Shown here: one piece after another, positions 26,747-35,557 of the stretch
How positions within the stretch are numbered: position 1 is the stretch's first letter
Layout of the letters: the number at the start of each line of letters is the position of its first letter
NCBI GenBank assembly: GCA_030527645.1
Contig: JAUNAJ010000007.1
Span: 62,001-126,000, forward strand
Origin: Lachnospiraceae bacterium
Lineage (GTDB): Bacteria > Bacillota > Clostridia > Lachnospirales > Lachnospiraceae
Length of the DNA: 64,000 nt
Reading direction: 5' to 3'
Position numbers and translations under genes: made by a program
The notes under the pieces: generated by a model
What the model was told of the DNA's origin: nothing
Database searches by the model: none
What the model saw: the letters and a program-made list of their open reading frames with translations, nothing else

Positions 26747-26775
26747 TTGAATTTCGTAATTAATTATGTTATCTT
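26747..26775 (+). promoter_or_regulatory. Promoter of rnpB
   Basis: TTGAAT at 26747-26752, a 17-base spacer and TATCTT at 26770-26775, about 10 bases before the predicted 5' end of the RNA. Confidence 0.65.
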
Positions 26776-26784
26776 AATGAAGTT

Positions 26785-27139
26785 GCAGCAAGTAAGGTAT
26801 GTGATCGCGGCTGGCAGAACCGAAAGGGGCCAGGTGAGGAAAGTCCGGGCTCCACAGGGCAGGGATGCCGGATAACGTCCGGCGGAGGCGACTTCAGGGA
26901 CAGTGCAACAGAAATAAACCGCCTGCCAATGCAGGTAAGGGTGGAAAGGCAGTGTAAGAGACTACCGCCGCTGTGGTAACAGAGCGGGCACATGTAAACC
27001 CCATCCGGAGCAAGACCGAACAGAAAGCTATGTGGCTGCCCGTCACGCTTTCAGGTGGGTCGCTTGAGGCTGCTGGCAACAGCAGTCCTGGATAGATGAT
27101 CACACACGACATAACCCGGCTTATCGCTTTGCTTGCTGT
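26785..27139 (+). ncRNA. rnpB: RNase P RNA component
   Basis: Conserved bacterial RNase P RNA blocks are present: GAGGAAAGTCCGGGCTCC near 26837, GGATAACGTCCGGC near 26870, AAACCCCATCCGGAGCAAGA near 26996, and ACATAACCCGGCTTAT near the 3' end. The ends pair as helix P1 (GCAGCAAG 26785-26792 with CTTGCTGT 27132-27139), which fixes the limits. It cleaves the 5' leader from pre-tRNA. A terminator hairpin follows directly. Confidence 0.95.
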
Positions 27140-27149
27140 GAATAAACAA

Positions 27150-27172
27150 GAGCACCGGAAGGTGCTCTTTTT
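27150..27172 (+). terminator. Terminator of rnpB
   Basis: GAGCACC at 27150-27156 pairs with GGTGCTC at 27161-27167, 4-base loop, TTTTT tail. Confidence 0.9.
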
Positions 27173-27192
27173 ATATGAAGGGATGTATAGAT

Positions 27193-27756
27193 ATGAAGAA
27201 AATTATATTAGCCTCCGGCTCCCCCAGAAGAAAAGAGCTTCTGGAGCAGATCGGCCTGCAGCCAGTCGTTATCAAAAGCACTGTTGAGGAAATCATTACA
27301 AAGACAGCGCCGGATGAGATGGTAATGGAACTGTCTTCCCAAAAGTGCCTGGATGTGGCACAAAGCATCAAGGAGGAGGCAGTGATTCTGGGGGCAGATA
27401 CCATTGTAGTAAAGGATGGAGAGATTCTTGGAAAACCGGATTCGGAGGATGACGCTATATCCATGCTCCGGAGTCTGCAGGGAAGAAGTCATCAGGTGTA
27501 TACAGGAGTGACACTTGCCTGGATCAATGATGGAGAGGTCAGCAGAACGAAAACATTTGCGGTTTGTACAGAGGTCACGGTATCTCCCATGACAGAGGAG
27601 GAGATACGCGCCTATGTGGCCACAGGAGATCCTATGGATAAAGCAGGTGCCTACGGAATTCAGGGGATTTTTGCAAAGCATGTAGAGAAGATCCATGGGG
27701 ATTATAACAACGTGGTCGGCCTGCCGGTAGCAGCAGTATATGAGGCCTTGAAGTGA
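27193..27756 (+). CDS. maf: Maf-like nucleotide pyrophosphatase
   Basis: A 187-residue Maf/YceF/YhdE protein, a house-cleaning pyrophosphatase for dTTP/UTP or modified nucleotides. Motifs are LASGSPRRKELLEQ (2-15 region), LGADTIVV, GEILGKP, QVYTGV and DKAGAYGIQG. The ATG at 27193 follows GAAGGGA by 9 bases; an ATG six codons earlier (27175) lies just after the rnpB terminator tail and is less likely. Confidence 0.92.
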   Translation: MKKIILASGSPRRKELLEQIGLQPVVIKSTVEEIITKTAPDEMVMELSSQKCLDVAQSIKEEAVILGADTIVVKDGEILGKPDSEDDAISMLRSLQGRSHQVYTGVTLAWINDGEVSRTKTFAVCTEVTVSPMTEEEIRAYVATGDPMDKAGAYGIQGIFAKHVEKIHGDYNNVVGLPVAAVYEALK

Positions 27757-27827
27757 TCTGTTGTTGAAGCAAATGGGGTTTGTTAAGGCAGGCGGATTAC
27801 ATATAACGGCGTAAATAAATAACAGGA

Positions 27828-27868
27828 AAGCTCTCAGTTTATCTTATAAGGTAAACTGAGAGCTTTTT
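27828..27868. terminator. Terminator between maf and the convergent AraC gene
   Basis: A perfect 14-bp stem (27828-27841 with 27852-27865) with a 10-base loop, and a TTTTT tail on the plus strand. It overlaps the stop of the minus-strand gene by one base, so it may serve both directions, with a weaker T tract on the minus side. Confidence 0.85.
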
Positions 27869-28701
27869 TACATTAGGATATTGCGATGAACATGAGTCCA
27901 CCTGTAATCTTCGGGAGTCATATTCAGCCTCTGGAGAAAGTGATAGGTGAGGGATTCCGGATCTGCGAATCCGCAGGTGTAGGCTGTTTCTGCCACGGAA
28001 TTTTTCTCTTCCTCCAGCATAGTGCAGGCTTTCTTCATACGGATCTCAAACAGATAATCAGTAGGAGATTTTCCCTCCAGCTCCATAAACAGACGGTAGA
28101 TATAGGAACGGTCAATTCCCAGCTGATGGGAGATATCCTGAATCCGGATATCATAGCAGTAGTTCTCTTCCAGATATTTTTTTGCCCGTCCCAGGTGGTA
28201 TTGTTTAATGTCAGCGCGCCTTATTGATGCTTTCGGAGAGGGAACGAGGAAACTGAGAAGCTGCAAAAGTGCTCCTGTAATCTCCATTGGCCGTGAATTC
28301 TCCCGCTCAAAAACTTCCACCAGATGCAGAAAATACTGAGTAAGCTGTTCTGTACGTGCATGTAAGCCGTAGACCGGTGAAGATGGATAAAGGGTTTTTC
28401 TCAGGTAACTGCCGGACTCTTCTCCTGAGAAGGCAGTCCAGGCAAGCTTCCAGGGGGTATATTCATCCGCTTCCAGATAAATCCTGGTTCCCGGAAGAAT
28501 AAATACGGTATCACCGGGCTGGAGATAATAGATCTCATTGCCGATCTGCAGGATTCCCTTGCCGGAAAGAACTGCATACAGCTGATGGTGGAGACGGCTG
28601 CCCGGTCCGAAGACCTGCCTGGGCTTCCACTGTCCTTCCGAACAGAAAGAGACCTGTATATCTGAAAATAATGTGGTTTCTGAAGTGTTTGTTTCTTTCA
28701 T
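27868..28701 (-). CDS. AraC-family regulator with a cupin sensor domain
   Basis: A 277-residue transcription factor. The N-terminal cupin (about 20-100; RLHHQLYAVLSGKGILQIG, LQPGDTVFILPGT) probably binds a sugar or other small molecule. The C-terminal part holds two AraC helix-turn-helix motifs (KKYLEENYCYDIRIQDISHQ and a following FADPESLTYHFLQRLNMTPEDYR). No sugar-use operon lies beside it; its neighbour is the pseudokinase at 29066, read in the opposite direction, the only close target seen. Confidence 0.9.
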   Translation of the reverse strand: MKETNTSETTLFSDIQVSFCSEGQWKPRQVFGPGSRLHHQLYAVLSGKGILQIGNEIYYLQPGDTVFILPGTRIYLEADEYTPWKLAWTAFSGEESGSYLRKTLYPSSPVYGLHARTEQLTQYFLHLVEVFERENSRPMEITGALLQLLSFLVPSPKASIRRADIKQYHLGRAKKYLEENYCYDIRIQDISHQLGIDRSYIYRLFMELEGKSPTDYLFEIRMKKACTMLEEEKNSVAETAYTCGFADPESLTYHFLQRLNMTPEDYRWTHVHRNILM

Positions 28702-28737
28702 GGATTAAAAAAACCTCTCTGCAGGGGATTTCAGAGT

Positions 28738-28785
28738 GTCAGAACCGGATCTTTACAGGACATTTCTGCAAAGCCCGGTTCTGAC
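28738..28785 (-). promoter_or_regulatory. Inverted repeat in the leader of the AraC gene
   Basis: GTCAGAACCGG at 28738-28748 pairs with CCGGTTCTGAC at 28775-28785 (11 bp, 26-base loop). On the minus strand it precedes the ribosome site GAGAGG and could be a leader hairpin or an operator. Confidence 0.4.
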
Positions 28786-28806
28786 TCTGTAACAAGATCA
28801 TTATAA

Positions 28807-28891
28807 GTTACTGCTCATGGAATCCGCAACCACCATTCATTAAAAAGGAGATCCTGTGCATGGACGGGAGGTTCCCCGTGAACTGTAACCA
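28807..28891. repeat. GTTAC-type palindromic repeat
   Basis: GTTACTGCTCATGG at 28807 is the near-complement of CCGTGAACTGTAAC ending at 28891. It makes up part of the 364-base gap between the AraC gene and the pseudokinase; the gap also holds the AraC leader hairpin and a promoter at 28977, and no other gene is seen. Confidence 0.45.
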
Positions 28892-28976
28892 CCCCGCAGA
28901 AGGACAGGCACAGGAAACGAGGAAATTCCTGTGTGGACAGGAGAATGGCGGATCAACGAAGCGGGGACTCAACAGG

Positions 28977-29005
28977 TGTACAAAGAAATAAAAATCCCGT
29001 ATAAT
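28977..29005 (+). promoter_or_regulatory. Promoter of the MtnK-like pseudokinase
   Basis: TGTACA at 28977-28982, a 17-base spacer and a consensus TATAAT at 29000-29005. The gene starts 60 bases downstream. Confidence 0.6.
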
Positions 29006-29065
29006 GAACAAAGATCAATGCTGAATAGATTCTTATTCAAAAAAAGAAAAATCAGGAGGAACGTT

Positions 29066-29863
29066 ATGTCCGAAACATATACATTTGGTCAGCACCTGCG
29101 GGAGCACACACCGGACCTTGAACTGCCATCAGATCTGGCAAGGTCTCTGACTGAGACTATGATAAAACATTCAAATCTCCATGCGGCATTCGTAAACAAG
29201 GCGAAGGAGAACCCCTTTGCGCCCTTTCTGCAGCCTGCTCTCTACAAAGACCGCAGCGGGAGAGCGGCCGAACTGGCTGCCGAGGCAGCGGAATATCTGG
29301 GGAATCATGGAAAAACACTGATTCATGATGGTATGACCTCAGATCGTCTGATCGAGAAGAAAGGCAGACTGGAGGTCAGCTATCCCACAGAACTATACAG
29401 AGGACCATTCGGTTACGATGCAGCATCCCTGCTGGTATCCTTCCTTCTGGGCTGGTGCCACGGCAATGCTTTGATTGAGGATGCATTTGGCAGGGATGAC
29501 TTCTGCGATTCCTGTCTGGATCTGGTTTCAGACCTTGCAAACGGTCTGATCGGAAGCTACGACGAGCTGTTTGATATTCTGGCAGATGCTCCGGAGACCG
29601 AAGCGGCTGATTTTAAGCGGCTGTATTTTGAAGAGATGATGCCGGATCTGGCAGCTGCAGCAGGTCTTGAGACACTCCGGGTTCTGATGGGGGATCGCCC
29701 ATCGCCGGAACTGCAGGATATTCAGGATCTGGAAAAGAGAGCAGAGGCAGAGCACATCCTTATGTATTTTGCCGAGACCTGTATTAAGGAAAAGGAGACC
29801 TTCTACTTCGGGGCGGATTTTGCAGCAGTGATCGAACGAGCTGCAAGGGAAGCTGAACTGTGA
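29066..29863 (+). CDS. MtnK-related protein without a kinase active site
   Basis: A 265-residue soluble protein. Residues about 95-265 line up by eye with the C-lobe of 5-methylthioribose kinase: TLIH at the catalytic loop, RGPFGYDAASLLVSFLLGW where MtnK has YGPIGFDVGQFIANLFLN, and the closing helices. The catalytic loop HGDLH is HDGMT, and the metal-binding DPEF is YPTE, so both essential Asp residues are lost. The glycine-rich N-lobe is also missing. The frame is intact, with AGGAGG and a promoter, so it looks expressed: a retained pseudokinase, not a decayed gene. Function unknown; other methionine-salvage genes are not adjacent. Confidence 0.65.
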   Translation: MSETYTFGQHLREHTPDLELPSDLARSLTETMIKHSNLHAAFVNKAKENPFAPFLQPALYKDRSGRAAELAAEAAEYLGNHGKTLIHDGMTSDRLIEKKGRLEVSYPTELYRGPFGYDAASLLVSFLLGWCHGNALIEDAFGRDDFCDSCLDLVSDLANGLIGSYDELFDILADAPETEAADFKRLYFEEMMPDLAAAAGLETLRVLMGDRPSPELQDIQDLEKRAEAEHILMYFAETCIKEKETFYFGADFAAVIERAAREAEL

Positions 29864-30003
29864 ACAGAGGTCAAAAGGCGTTACTGTTTACTGTAACCGG
29901 AAGGCAGGTAAATCCCGATTGAAAATTGATTTTTTTTGTTATATCATGAGTTATGAAATACAGTTGAAAGAGCCATTTTAAATAGAAAAGGGAGGTCATT
30001 TCT

Positions 30004-30921
30004 ATGCGGCATATTATGAGCCCATTGGACTTTACTGTTGAAGAGCTGGACCAGATGATGGATCTGGCAGCAGACATTGAGAAGAACCCTGAAAAATACG
30101 CCCATGTCTGTGACGGCAAGAAGATCGCCACATTGTTTTATGAGCCCAGTACCCGTACACGCCTCAGCTTTGAGGCTGCCATGCTGAATCTGGGAGGCTC
30201 TGTCATTGGATTTGCGGATGCTGATTCCAGTTCCGCAAAAAAAGGCGAGAGTGTATCGGATACCATTCAGGTTATCGGCTGCTTTGCGGATATCGCTGCC
30301 ATGCGCCATCCGAAGGAGGGTGCTCCGCTGGTTGCATCCATGCATTCCAATATTCCGGTGATCAACGCAGGAGACGGAGGCCATCAGCATCCGACCCAGA
30401 CTCTGACCGACCTGACCACCATCCGCTCACTGAAGGGAAGACTGGACAACCTGACGATCGGTCTCTGCGGAGATCTGAAGTTTGGTCGTACCGTTCATTC
30501 TCTGATCAGTGCGCTGGTCCGCTACTCCAATGTGAAATTTGTTCTGATCTCACCGGAGGAGCTGCGGGTTCCCTCCTATATTCGAGAGGATGTGCTGGAA
30601 GCTAATAATATTGAATATGAAGAGGTAATACGGCTGGAGGATGCCCTTCCGAAGCTGGATATCCTCTATATGACCCGTGTGCAGAAGGAGCGTTTCTTCA
30701 ATGAGGACGATTATCTTCGTATGAAGGACTTCTATATTCTGGACAATGAGAAGATGAAGCTGGCGAAGGAGGATATGTTCATTCTGCATCCGCTTCCAAG
30801 AGTAAATGAAATCTCTGTAGAGGTGGACAAGGATCCGAGAGCGGCCTATTTCCGTCAGGTACAGTATGGTGTCTATATCCGAATGGCACTGATCATGACA
30901 CTGCTGGAGCTTCACGTTTAA
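30004..30921 (+). CDS. pyrB: Aspartate carbamoyltransferase catalytic chain
   Basis: A 305-residue enzyme for the first committed step of pyrimidine synthesis (carbamoyl phosphate plus aspartate). The carbamoyl phosphate loop [13 protein letters not shown] (about 49-61), the 80s loop SSAKKGES, the HPTQTLTD motif and HPLPRVNEI are all present. GGGAGG precedes the ATG. pyrI begins 13 bases after the stop, as in the enteric pyrBI operon. The leader (29864-30003) includes a GTTAC palindrome at 29879 and a T-rich tract, but no clear PyrR-type element. Confidence 0.97.
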   Translation: MRHIMSPLDFTVEELDQMMDLAADIEKNPEKYAHVCDGKKIATLFYEPSTRTRLSFEAAMLNLGGSVIGFADADSSSAKKGESVSDTIQVIGCFADIAAMRHPKEGAPLVASMHSNIPVINAGDGGHQHPTQTLTDLTTIRSLKGRLDNLTIGLCGDLKFGRTVHSLISALVRYSNVKFVLISPEELRVPSYIREDVLEANNIEYEEVIRLEDALPKLDILYMTRVQKERFFNEDDYLRMKDFYILDNEKMKLAKEDMFILHPLPRVNEISVEVDKDPRAAYFRQVQYGVYIRMALIMTLLELHV

Positions 30922-30934
30922 GGAGGAAGAACTT

Positions 30935-31369
30935 ATGTTAAATGTAGGTGCAATGGAGGAAGGCGTTGTTCTGGATCATATCACTGCGGGCAAGGCCATG
31001 ACGATATATAAGGACCTGAAGCTGGATCAGCTGGACTGTGCGGTTGCAATCATCACCAATGCTTCAAGCAAGAAGATGGGTAAAAAGGATATTCTGAAGG
31101 TAGAATGCAGACCGGAGGATATCGATCTGGATGTGCTGGGCTTCTATGACAGCAGCATTACCGTGAATATCATCGAAAATGGTGAGATCACGAAGCGTCC
31201 TCTGAAACAGCCGAAGAAGATCGTAAACATTATCAAATGCAAGAATCCCCGCTGTATCACATCCATTGAGCAGGAGCTGGATCATGTATTTGTACTGACT
31301 GATGAGGTGCATAAGGTGTATCGCTGCCGTTACTGTGAGGAAGCATATCACGGCCGCCGCAACAAATGA
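30935..31369 (+). CDS. pyrI: Aspartate carbamoyltransferase regulatory chain
   Basis: A 144-residue regulatory subunit that binds ATP/CTP and zinc and holds the catalytic trimers together. The allosteric domain (about 1-95) has LDHITAGKAM and KMGKKDILKVE. The zinc domain has CKNPRC and CRYCEEAYHG (four Cys, about 105-138). The start follows pyrB closely with AAGGAGG. A GC-rich hairpin follows at 31440. Confidence 0.95.
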   Translation: MLNVGAMEEGVVLDHITAGKAMTIYKDLKLDQLDCAVAIITNASSKKMGKKDILKVECRPEDIDLDVLGFYDSSITVNIIENGEITKRPLKQPKKIVNIIKCKNPRCITSIEQELDHVFVLTDEVHKVYRCRYCEEAYHGRRNK

Positions 31370-31437
31370 GATCGTTCAGATGCTGTTTTTCGGCGAAATC
31401 GGAAGGATTCCGCATGTGAAAAAGCATGTACATAATC

Positions 31438-31474
31438 AACAGGCAGGCCGGCGAAAGCAGGCCTGCCTGTTTGT
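31438..31474 (+). terminator. Probable terminator of pyrBI
   Basis: CAGGCAGGCC at 31440-31449 pairs with GGCCTGCCTG at 31460-31469, loop 10 bases, followed by TTTGT. The T tail is short. Confidence 0.65.
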
Positions 31475-31483
31475 AAAAAAATG

Positions 31484-31557
31484 GTAACTATTCAGAGCCA
31501 TGCGAGCATGAAATCAATGGAATTGATTTTAGGCGAATGCAGGCTCTGGATAGTTAC
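31484..31557. repeat. Nested palindromic repeat, copy A
   Basis: The outer arms GTAACTATTCAGAGCC (31484-31499) and GGCTCTGGATAGTTAC (31542-31557) are nearly complementary. An inner palindrome AAATCAAT/ATTGATTT lies between them. Copy B at 45955 shares both the left arm and the ATTGATTT core. It lies 63 bases before the DUF815 gene. Confidence 0.7.
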
Positions 31558-31620
31558 AAAAAATGTTACTTTTTATGGGAACGAATGATCACAGCAAGAT
31601 TGATACGTAAGGAGAAGAAT

Positions 31621-32931
31621 ATGAATCATATAGTTTCAAAGCTGCTGGTTTACGGAAGCATGCCTTCCGACAGTATTGTAATGCAGCTGGGTGAGATCTG
31701 CAGAAATGCCAGAGAGCATCTTCAGTCAAAGGATGAGCTGATCACCCGCTGCTTCGAGCAGGTAAAAAGAATACTGGAGGTGTCTACGGACTATGCCTTC
31801 AACGAAAATCTGTGGCAGAATTATCTGACCTTTCTGCTGATCACCGATGAAAACCCCTTCACCCTGACATCTGAGAAGACAGGGGCAAAGGAGGGAAGTG
31901 TCAATATCTTTGTGAAAAATGATTTCAGCGAATTTATGAAGCTGTTTCATTATGATTTTTCCTGGCTGGAGGAGGAACTGGGCATTAACTGCTTCCGTGT
32001 GATCACGAACTATTCAGCCATCGGAAAACCGGAGCTGATGTATAACAAGAATGTCAGCGAGAAGGTACAGGCATTGAGCAGGGACCTTGCTGCCGCCTCA
32101 GATGTGGATACCTTCTATACCGTTCTCACTGATTTCTATCGGGACTTTGGTGTGGGAATGTTTGGTCTGAACAAGGCCTTCCGAATCGCATCCAATGACA
32201 GCGGAGATCTCCGATTCCTTGCTATCAACAATATGGACAAGGTCATGCTGGATGACCTCATTGGCTATGAGATCCAGAAGAAGAAGCTCATTGATAACAC
32301 AAAGGCCTTCGTAGAAGGAAGAAAAGCCAACAACTGTCTGCTGTTTGGTGATTCCGGCACAGGAAAATCCACCAGCATCAAGGCCATCGTCAATGAGTTT
32401 TATCCGCAGGGACTGCGTATGATCGAGATCTACAAGCACCAGTTTAAGGATCTGTCCAATGTCATTGCAAGGATCAAGAACCGCAATTATAAGTTTATTA
32501 TTTACATGGACGATCTGTCCTTCGAGGAATTCGAGATCGAATATAAATTCCTGAAGGCTGTCATTGAGGGAGGTGTGGAGACGAAGCCGGAGAATGTGCT
32601 GATCTATGCAACCTCCAACAGGAGACATCTGATCAAGGAAACCTGGAACGACAGAGACGATATGGAGACAAAGGCAGGCATCCACCGGTCCGATACCATT
32701 GAGGAGAAGCTGTCCCTTGTTAATCGTTTCGGTGTCACCATCAATTATTCAAAACCAACCCAGAAAGAATATTTTAATATTGTGATCCAGCTTGCCCGGA
32801 AGGCCGGCATTGATCTTCCGGAGCAGGAGCTGAGGCTGGAGGCCAACAAGTGGGAGCTGTCCCACGGCGGTATTTCAGGAAGAACGGCGCATCAGTTTGT
32901 TACATACCTGCTGGGCAGGGAGAATCAGTAA
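31621..32931 (+). CDS. DUF815-family AAA-type ATPase
   Basis: A 436-residue ATP-binding protein. A helical N-terminal half (about 1-215) precedes an AAA core with Walker A GDSGTGKST (about 241-249), a Walker B-like FIIYMDDLSF and a sensor-like YATSNRRHL. The family is widespread but functionally uncharacterised; some annotate it as predicted ATPase. The ATG at 31621 has AAGGAG 9 bases upstream; an open frame from 31537 runs through the repeat and is not used. Confidence 0.88.
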   Translation: MNHIVSKLLVYGSMPSDSIVMQLGEICRNAREHLQSKDELITRCFEQVKRILEVSTDYAFNENLWQNYLTFLLITDENPFTLTSEKTGAKEGSVNIFVKNDFSEFMKLFHYDFSWLEEELGINCFRVITNYSAIGKPELMYNKNVSEKVQALSRDLAAASDVDTFYTVLTDFYRDFGVGMFGLNKAFRIASNDSGDLRFLAINNMDKVMLDDLIGYEIQKKKLIDNTKAFVEGRKANNCLLFGDSGTGKSTSIKAIVNEFYPQGLRMIEIYKHQFKDLSNVIARIKNRNYKFIIYMDDLSFEEFEIEYKFLKAVIEGGVETKPENVLIYATSNRRHLIKETWNDRDDMETKAGIHRSDTIEEKLSLVNRFGVTINYSKPTQKEYFNIVIQLARKAGIDLPEQELRLEANKWELSHGGISGRTAHQFVTYLLGRENQ

Positions 32932-33028
32932 ACGGAGTGCGACTTGAACTCAGGCAGCGAGCCGGAACTTGTTCGACTTCACGGATCGCTGGCAAAATCA
33001 GAACTTATAGCATAAGGAATAAAGACAT

Positions 33029-34363
33029 ATGAATTATCAGGAAGCAAGAGCCTTTATGGAGGGACGTCAGGGGGAGATCCACCTGGGACTGGACCGGATC
33101 CGGGCTCTTCTGGAGGAGCTGGATCATCCGGAGCAGGATCTTCGCTGCATCCATATCGCAGGGACTAACGGAAAGGGCAGCATCCTCTCGTATCTATCGA
33201 CGACGCTGACCCACGCCGGATACAAAACCGGCAGATATATCTCTCCGACCCTCTACTCTTATGAGGAGCGGTTTCAGATCGACGGACAGGAGATCAGTCA
33301 TGAACGCTTTACAGAACTGGCCGCGCAGATCAGCCTTGCTGTTGAGCGAATGGAGAAGCGGGGGATTCCTTGTCCTTCACCCTTTGAACTGGAAACTGTC
33401 CTCTGCTTTCTGTACTTTCAGCAGGAGCATTGTGAGTATGTGGTGCTGGAATGCGGAATGGGCGGCGAAGGAGATGCCACCAATGTGATCCCGGCGCCTG
33501 TGGCAGCAGTGCTGGCCTCCATCAGTCTGGATCACAGGGATTTTCTGGGGAATACCCTCCGGGAGATCGCCTGGACAAAAAGCGGTATCGTAAAGCCTGG
33601 ATGTATCTGCGTGACAGGCAGTCAGCCGGAAGAGGTGATGGAGTCTGTTAGAAAAAGATGTGTGGAACAGAAGGTTCCTCTGATCCAGGCAGAGCCGATG
33701 GAGGCAGAGGTGCTGTCCAATACACTGGAGGGACAGGAGTTTCTGTACCGGGGAAGCAGGATCGCTGTCTCCCTTCCGGGAAGCGTCCAGAAGGAAAACG
33801 CCATCACTGCATGGACGGTCCTGCAGGAGCTGAAAAAACGGGGTCTGCAGCTGACAGACCGGCAGATCTATGAGGGAATGCGGCTGGCAGACTGGAAGGG
33901 ACGTTTCACCTGTATTGCGAAGGAACCGTATTTTATTGTGGACGGTGCGCACAATCCTGCGGCAGCTGAAAAACTGGCGGATTCAGTGGAGCAGTATTTT
34001 GCTGGAAAGAACATTTTCTGTATCATCGGCATTTTTAAGGATAAGGATGTGGACAAGATCCTTCGTCTGACCGTACCGGGAGCAAAGAGGATCTTTACCG
34101 TGGAAACTCCGGGGAATCCGAGAGCGATGCCCGCAGAGCAGCTTGCGGAAATGGCAGCGGTGTATCATCCTGACGTAGAAGTGTGTGCTTCTCTGGCGGA
34201 TGCAGTAGATCGGGCATATCAGGCCGCAGACAGAGAGGATGTGATCCTGTCCTTCGGTTCTCTGTCAAATATCGGAGAACTGACAGAGCTGGTCCGTCAA
34301 AGGATGAATGTCTGTAAAGACAGCGGCAGGTTCGATGAAGCATCTGATTCAGCAAAGCAGTAA
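33029..34363 (+). CDS. folC: Folylpolyglutamate / dihydrofolate synthase
   Basis: A 444-residue Mur-ligase-type enzyme that adds glutamates to folates. The P-loop is HIAGTNGKGSILSYL (about 41-55), with the ligase motif ECGMGGEGDATNVI (about 144-157), LDHRDFLGNT and DGAHNPAAAEKL (about 304-315). The C-terminal domain carries FSFGSLSNIGEL near the end. Ribosome site AAGGAA is weak. It lies between the DUF815 ATPase and pheA, both in the same direction. Confidence 0.94.
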   Translation: MNYQEARAFMEGRQGEIHLGLDRIRALLEELDHPEQDLRCIHIAGTNGKGSILSYLSTTLTHAGYKTGRYISPTLYSYEERFQIDGQEISHERFTELAAQISLAVERMEKRGIPCPSPFELETVLCFLYFQQEHCEYVVLECGMGGEGDATNVIPAPVAAVLASISLDHRDFLGNTLREIAWTKSGIVKPGCICVTGSQPEEVMESVRKRCVEQKVPLIQAEPMEAEVLSNTLEGQEFLYRGSRIAVSLPGSVQKENAITAWTVLQELKKRGLQLTDRQIYEGMRLADWKGRFTCIAKEPYFIVDGAHNPAAAEKLADSVEQYFAGKNIFCIIGIFKDKDVDKILRLTVPGAKRIFTVETPGNPRAMPAEQLAEMAAVYHPDVEVCASLADAVDRAYQAADREDVILSFGSLSNIGELTELVRQRMNVCKDSGRFDEASDSAKQ

Positions 34364-34402
34364 ATGGATGAATCAATGAAATGGCAGGGATAAGAAAACA
34401 GC

Positions 34403-35533
34403 ATGATCGATTTAGGAAGAATAAGAACAGAAATTGATGAAACGGACCGGGAGATCCTTCGTCTGTTCGAGAAGAGAATGACGCTGTCCGAGGAGGTGGC
34501 GCTTTCCAAGCTGGAGAGCGGCAAGTCCGTAGCGGATGTGAAGCGCGAAAAAGAGGTGCTGGAGGGCATGTCGGCACTTGCATCAACGGAATTTAATGCC
34601 GTGGGTGTAAGGGAGGTGTTTCGTCAGCTGATTGCTATCAGCAAAAAAAGGCAGTATCAGCTGCTGGTGGAAAACGGAAAACCGCTGGAGTTGAATTATA
34701 TACAGAAGGATTCACTGGAATTTCCCGGAGAAAAGGTGGTGTTCCAGGGGGCAGAGGGGGCCTATACCTATGCTGCCATGAAGGAATTCTTTGAGAAGGA
34801 GATGGAATTTATCAACGTGCCCACCTGGAAGGAGGCGATGGAGCTGGTTGCCTCCGGAGAGCGGGACTGGGGCGTGTTCCCCATCGAGAACTCCACTGCA
34901 GGCAGCGTGTCCGATGTGTACGATCTGATGACGGAATATCCGATCTATATTGTCGGTGAGCAGGTCCTTCCGATCAGTCACACACTGATGAAGGTGCCGG
35001 GAGCTAAGACAGAGGAGATCACTACATTGTATTCTCATCCTCAGGCACTTGCACAGTGCAGAAAGTTTCTGGAGAGGGAATATCCGCACTGGCAGCAGCG
35101 GGAGATGCTGAACACAGCCCTGGCAGCAAAAAAAATTGCAGAGGATCGTGATCCCTCACAGGCGGCCATTGCCAGCAAATATGCTGCTGAGCTGTACGGA
35201 CTGGAGATTTTTCAGGACGGCGGAATGACCAGGGAAGTCAATTCCACCCGCTTTGTTATCGTGTCGAATAAAATGGAATTCAGAAAGGATGCAAAGCATA
35301 TCTCTATCTGTGTGGAGATTCCTCATGAAAGCGGAAGTCTGTACAATATCCTGTCACACTTTATCTTTAATGATCTGAATATGTTCAGGATCAAATCAAG
35401 GCCCATCGAAGATAAGCCCTGGGAATATCGCTTCTTTATCGATTTTGAAGGCAATTTAAGTGAGGCAGGAGTGCAGAATGCCCTTCTGGGAATCGCCACC
35501 GAGGCAAATGTCAGGTTATTGGGGAATTATTAA
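34403..35533 (+). CDS. pheA: Bifunctional chorismate mutase / prephenate dehydratase
   Basis: A 376-residue P-protein: chorismate to prephenate to phenylpyruvate, for phenylalanine. The AroQ-type mutase domain is residues 1-90 (IDETDREILRLFEKRM). The dehydratase (about 110-285) has FQGAEGAYTYAAM, NSTAGSVSDVYDLM and the catalytic STRFVIVS. The ACT regulatory domain (about 295-376) has PHESGSLYNILSHF and IKSRP, the latter close to the usual ESRP Phe-binding motif. So feedback control by phenylalanine is likely, but the ESRP Glu is Lys here. Confidence 0.94.
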   Translation: MIDLGRIRTEIDETDREILRLFEKRMTLSEEVALSKLESGKSVADVKREKEVLEGMSALASTEFNAVGVREVFRQLIAISKKRQYQLLVENGKPLELNYIQKDSLEFPGEKVVFQGAEGAYTYAAMKEFFEKEMEFINVPTWKEAMELVASGERDWGVFPIENSTAGSVSDVYDLMTEYPIYIVGEQVLPISHTLMKVPGAKTEEITTLYSHPQALAQCRKFLEREYPHWQQREMLNTALAAKKIAEDRDPSQAAIASKYAAELYGLEIFQDGGMTREVNSTRFVIVSNKMEFRKDAKHISICVEIPHESGSLYNILSHFIFNDLNMFRIKSRPIEDKPWEYRFFIDFEGNLSEAGVQNALLGIATEANVRLLGNY

Positions 35534-35557
35534 AAAACCGGGAAAAAGGAGAGGAAC

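Noticed and set aside
29864..30003. Possible PyrR-type attenuator before pyrB
   Set aside because: Only a T-rich tract and a short palindrome are visible; no antiterminator/terminator pair.
31537..31620. N-terminal extension of the DUF815 gene
   Set aside because: Reads through the palindromic repeat; the ATG at 31621 has the better ribosome site.
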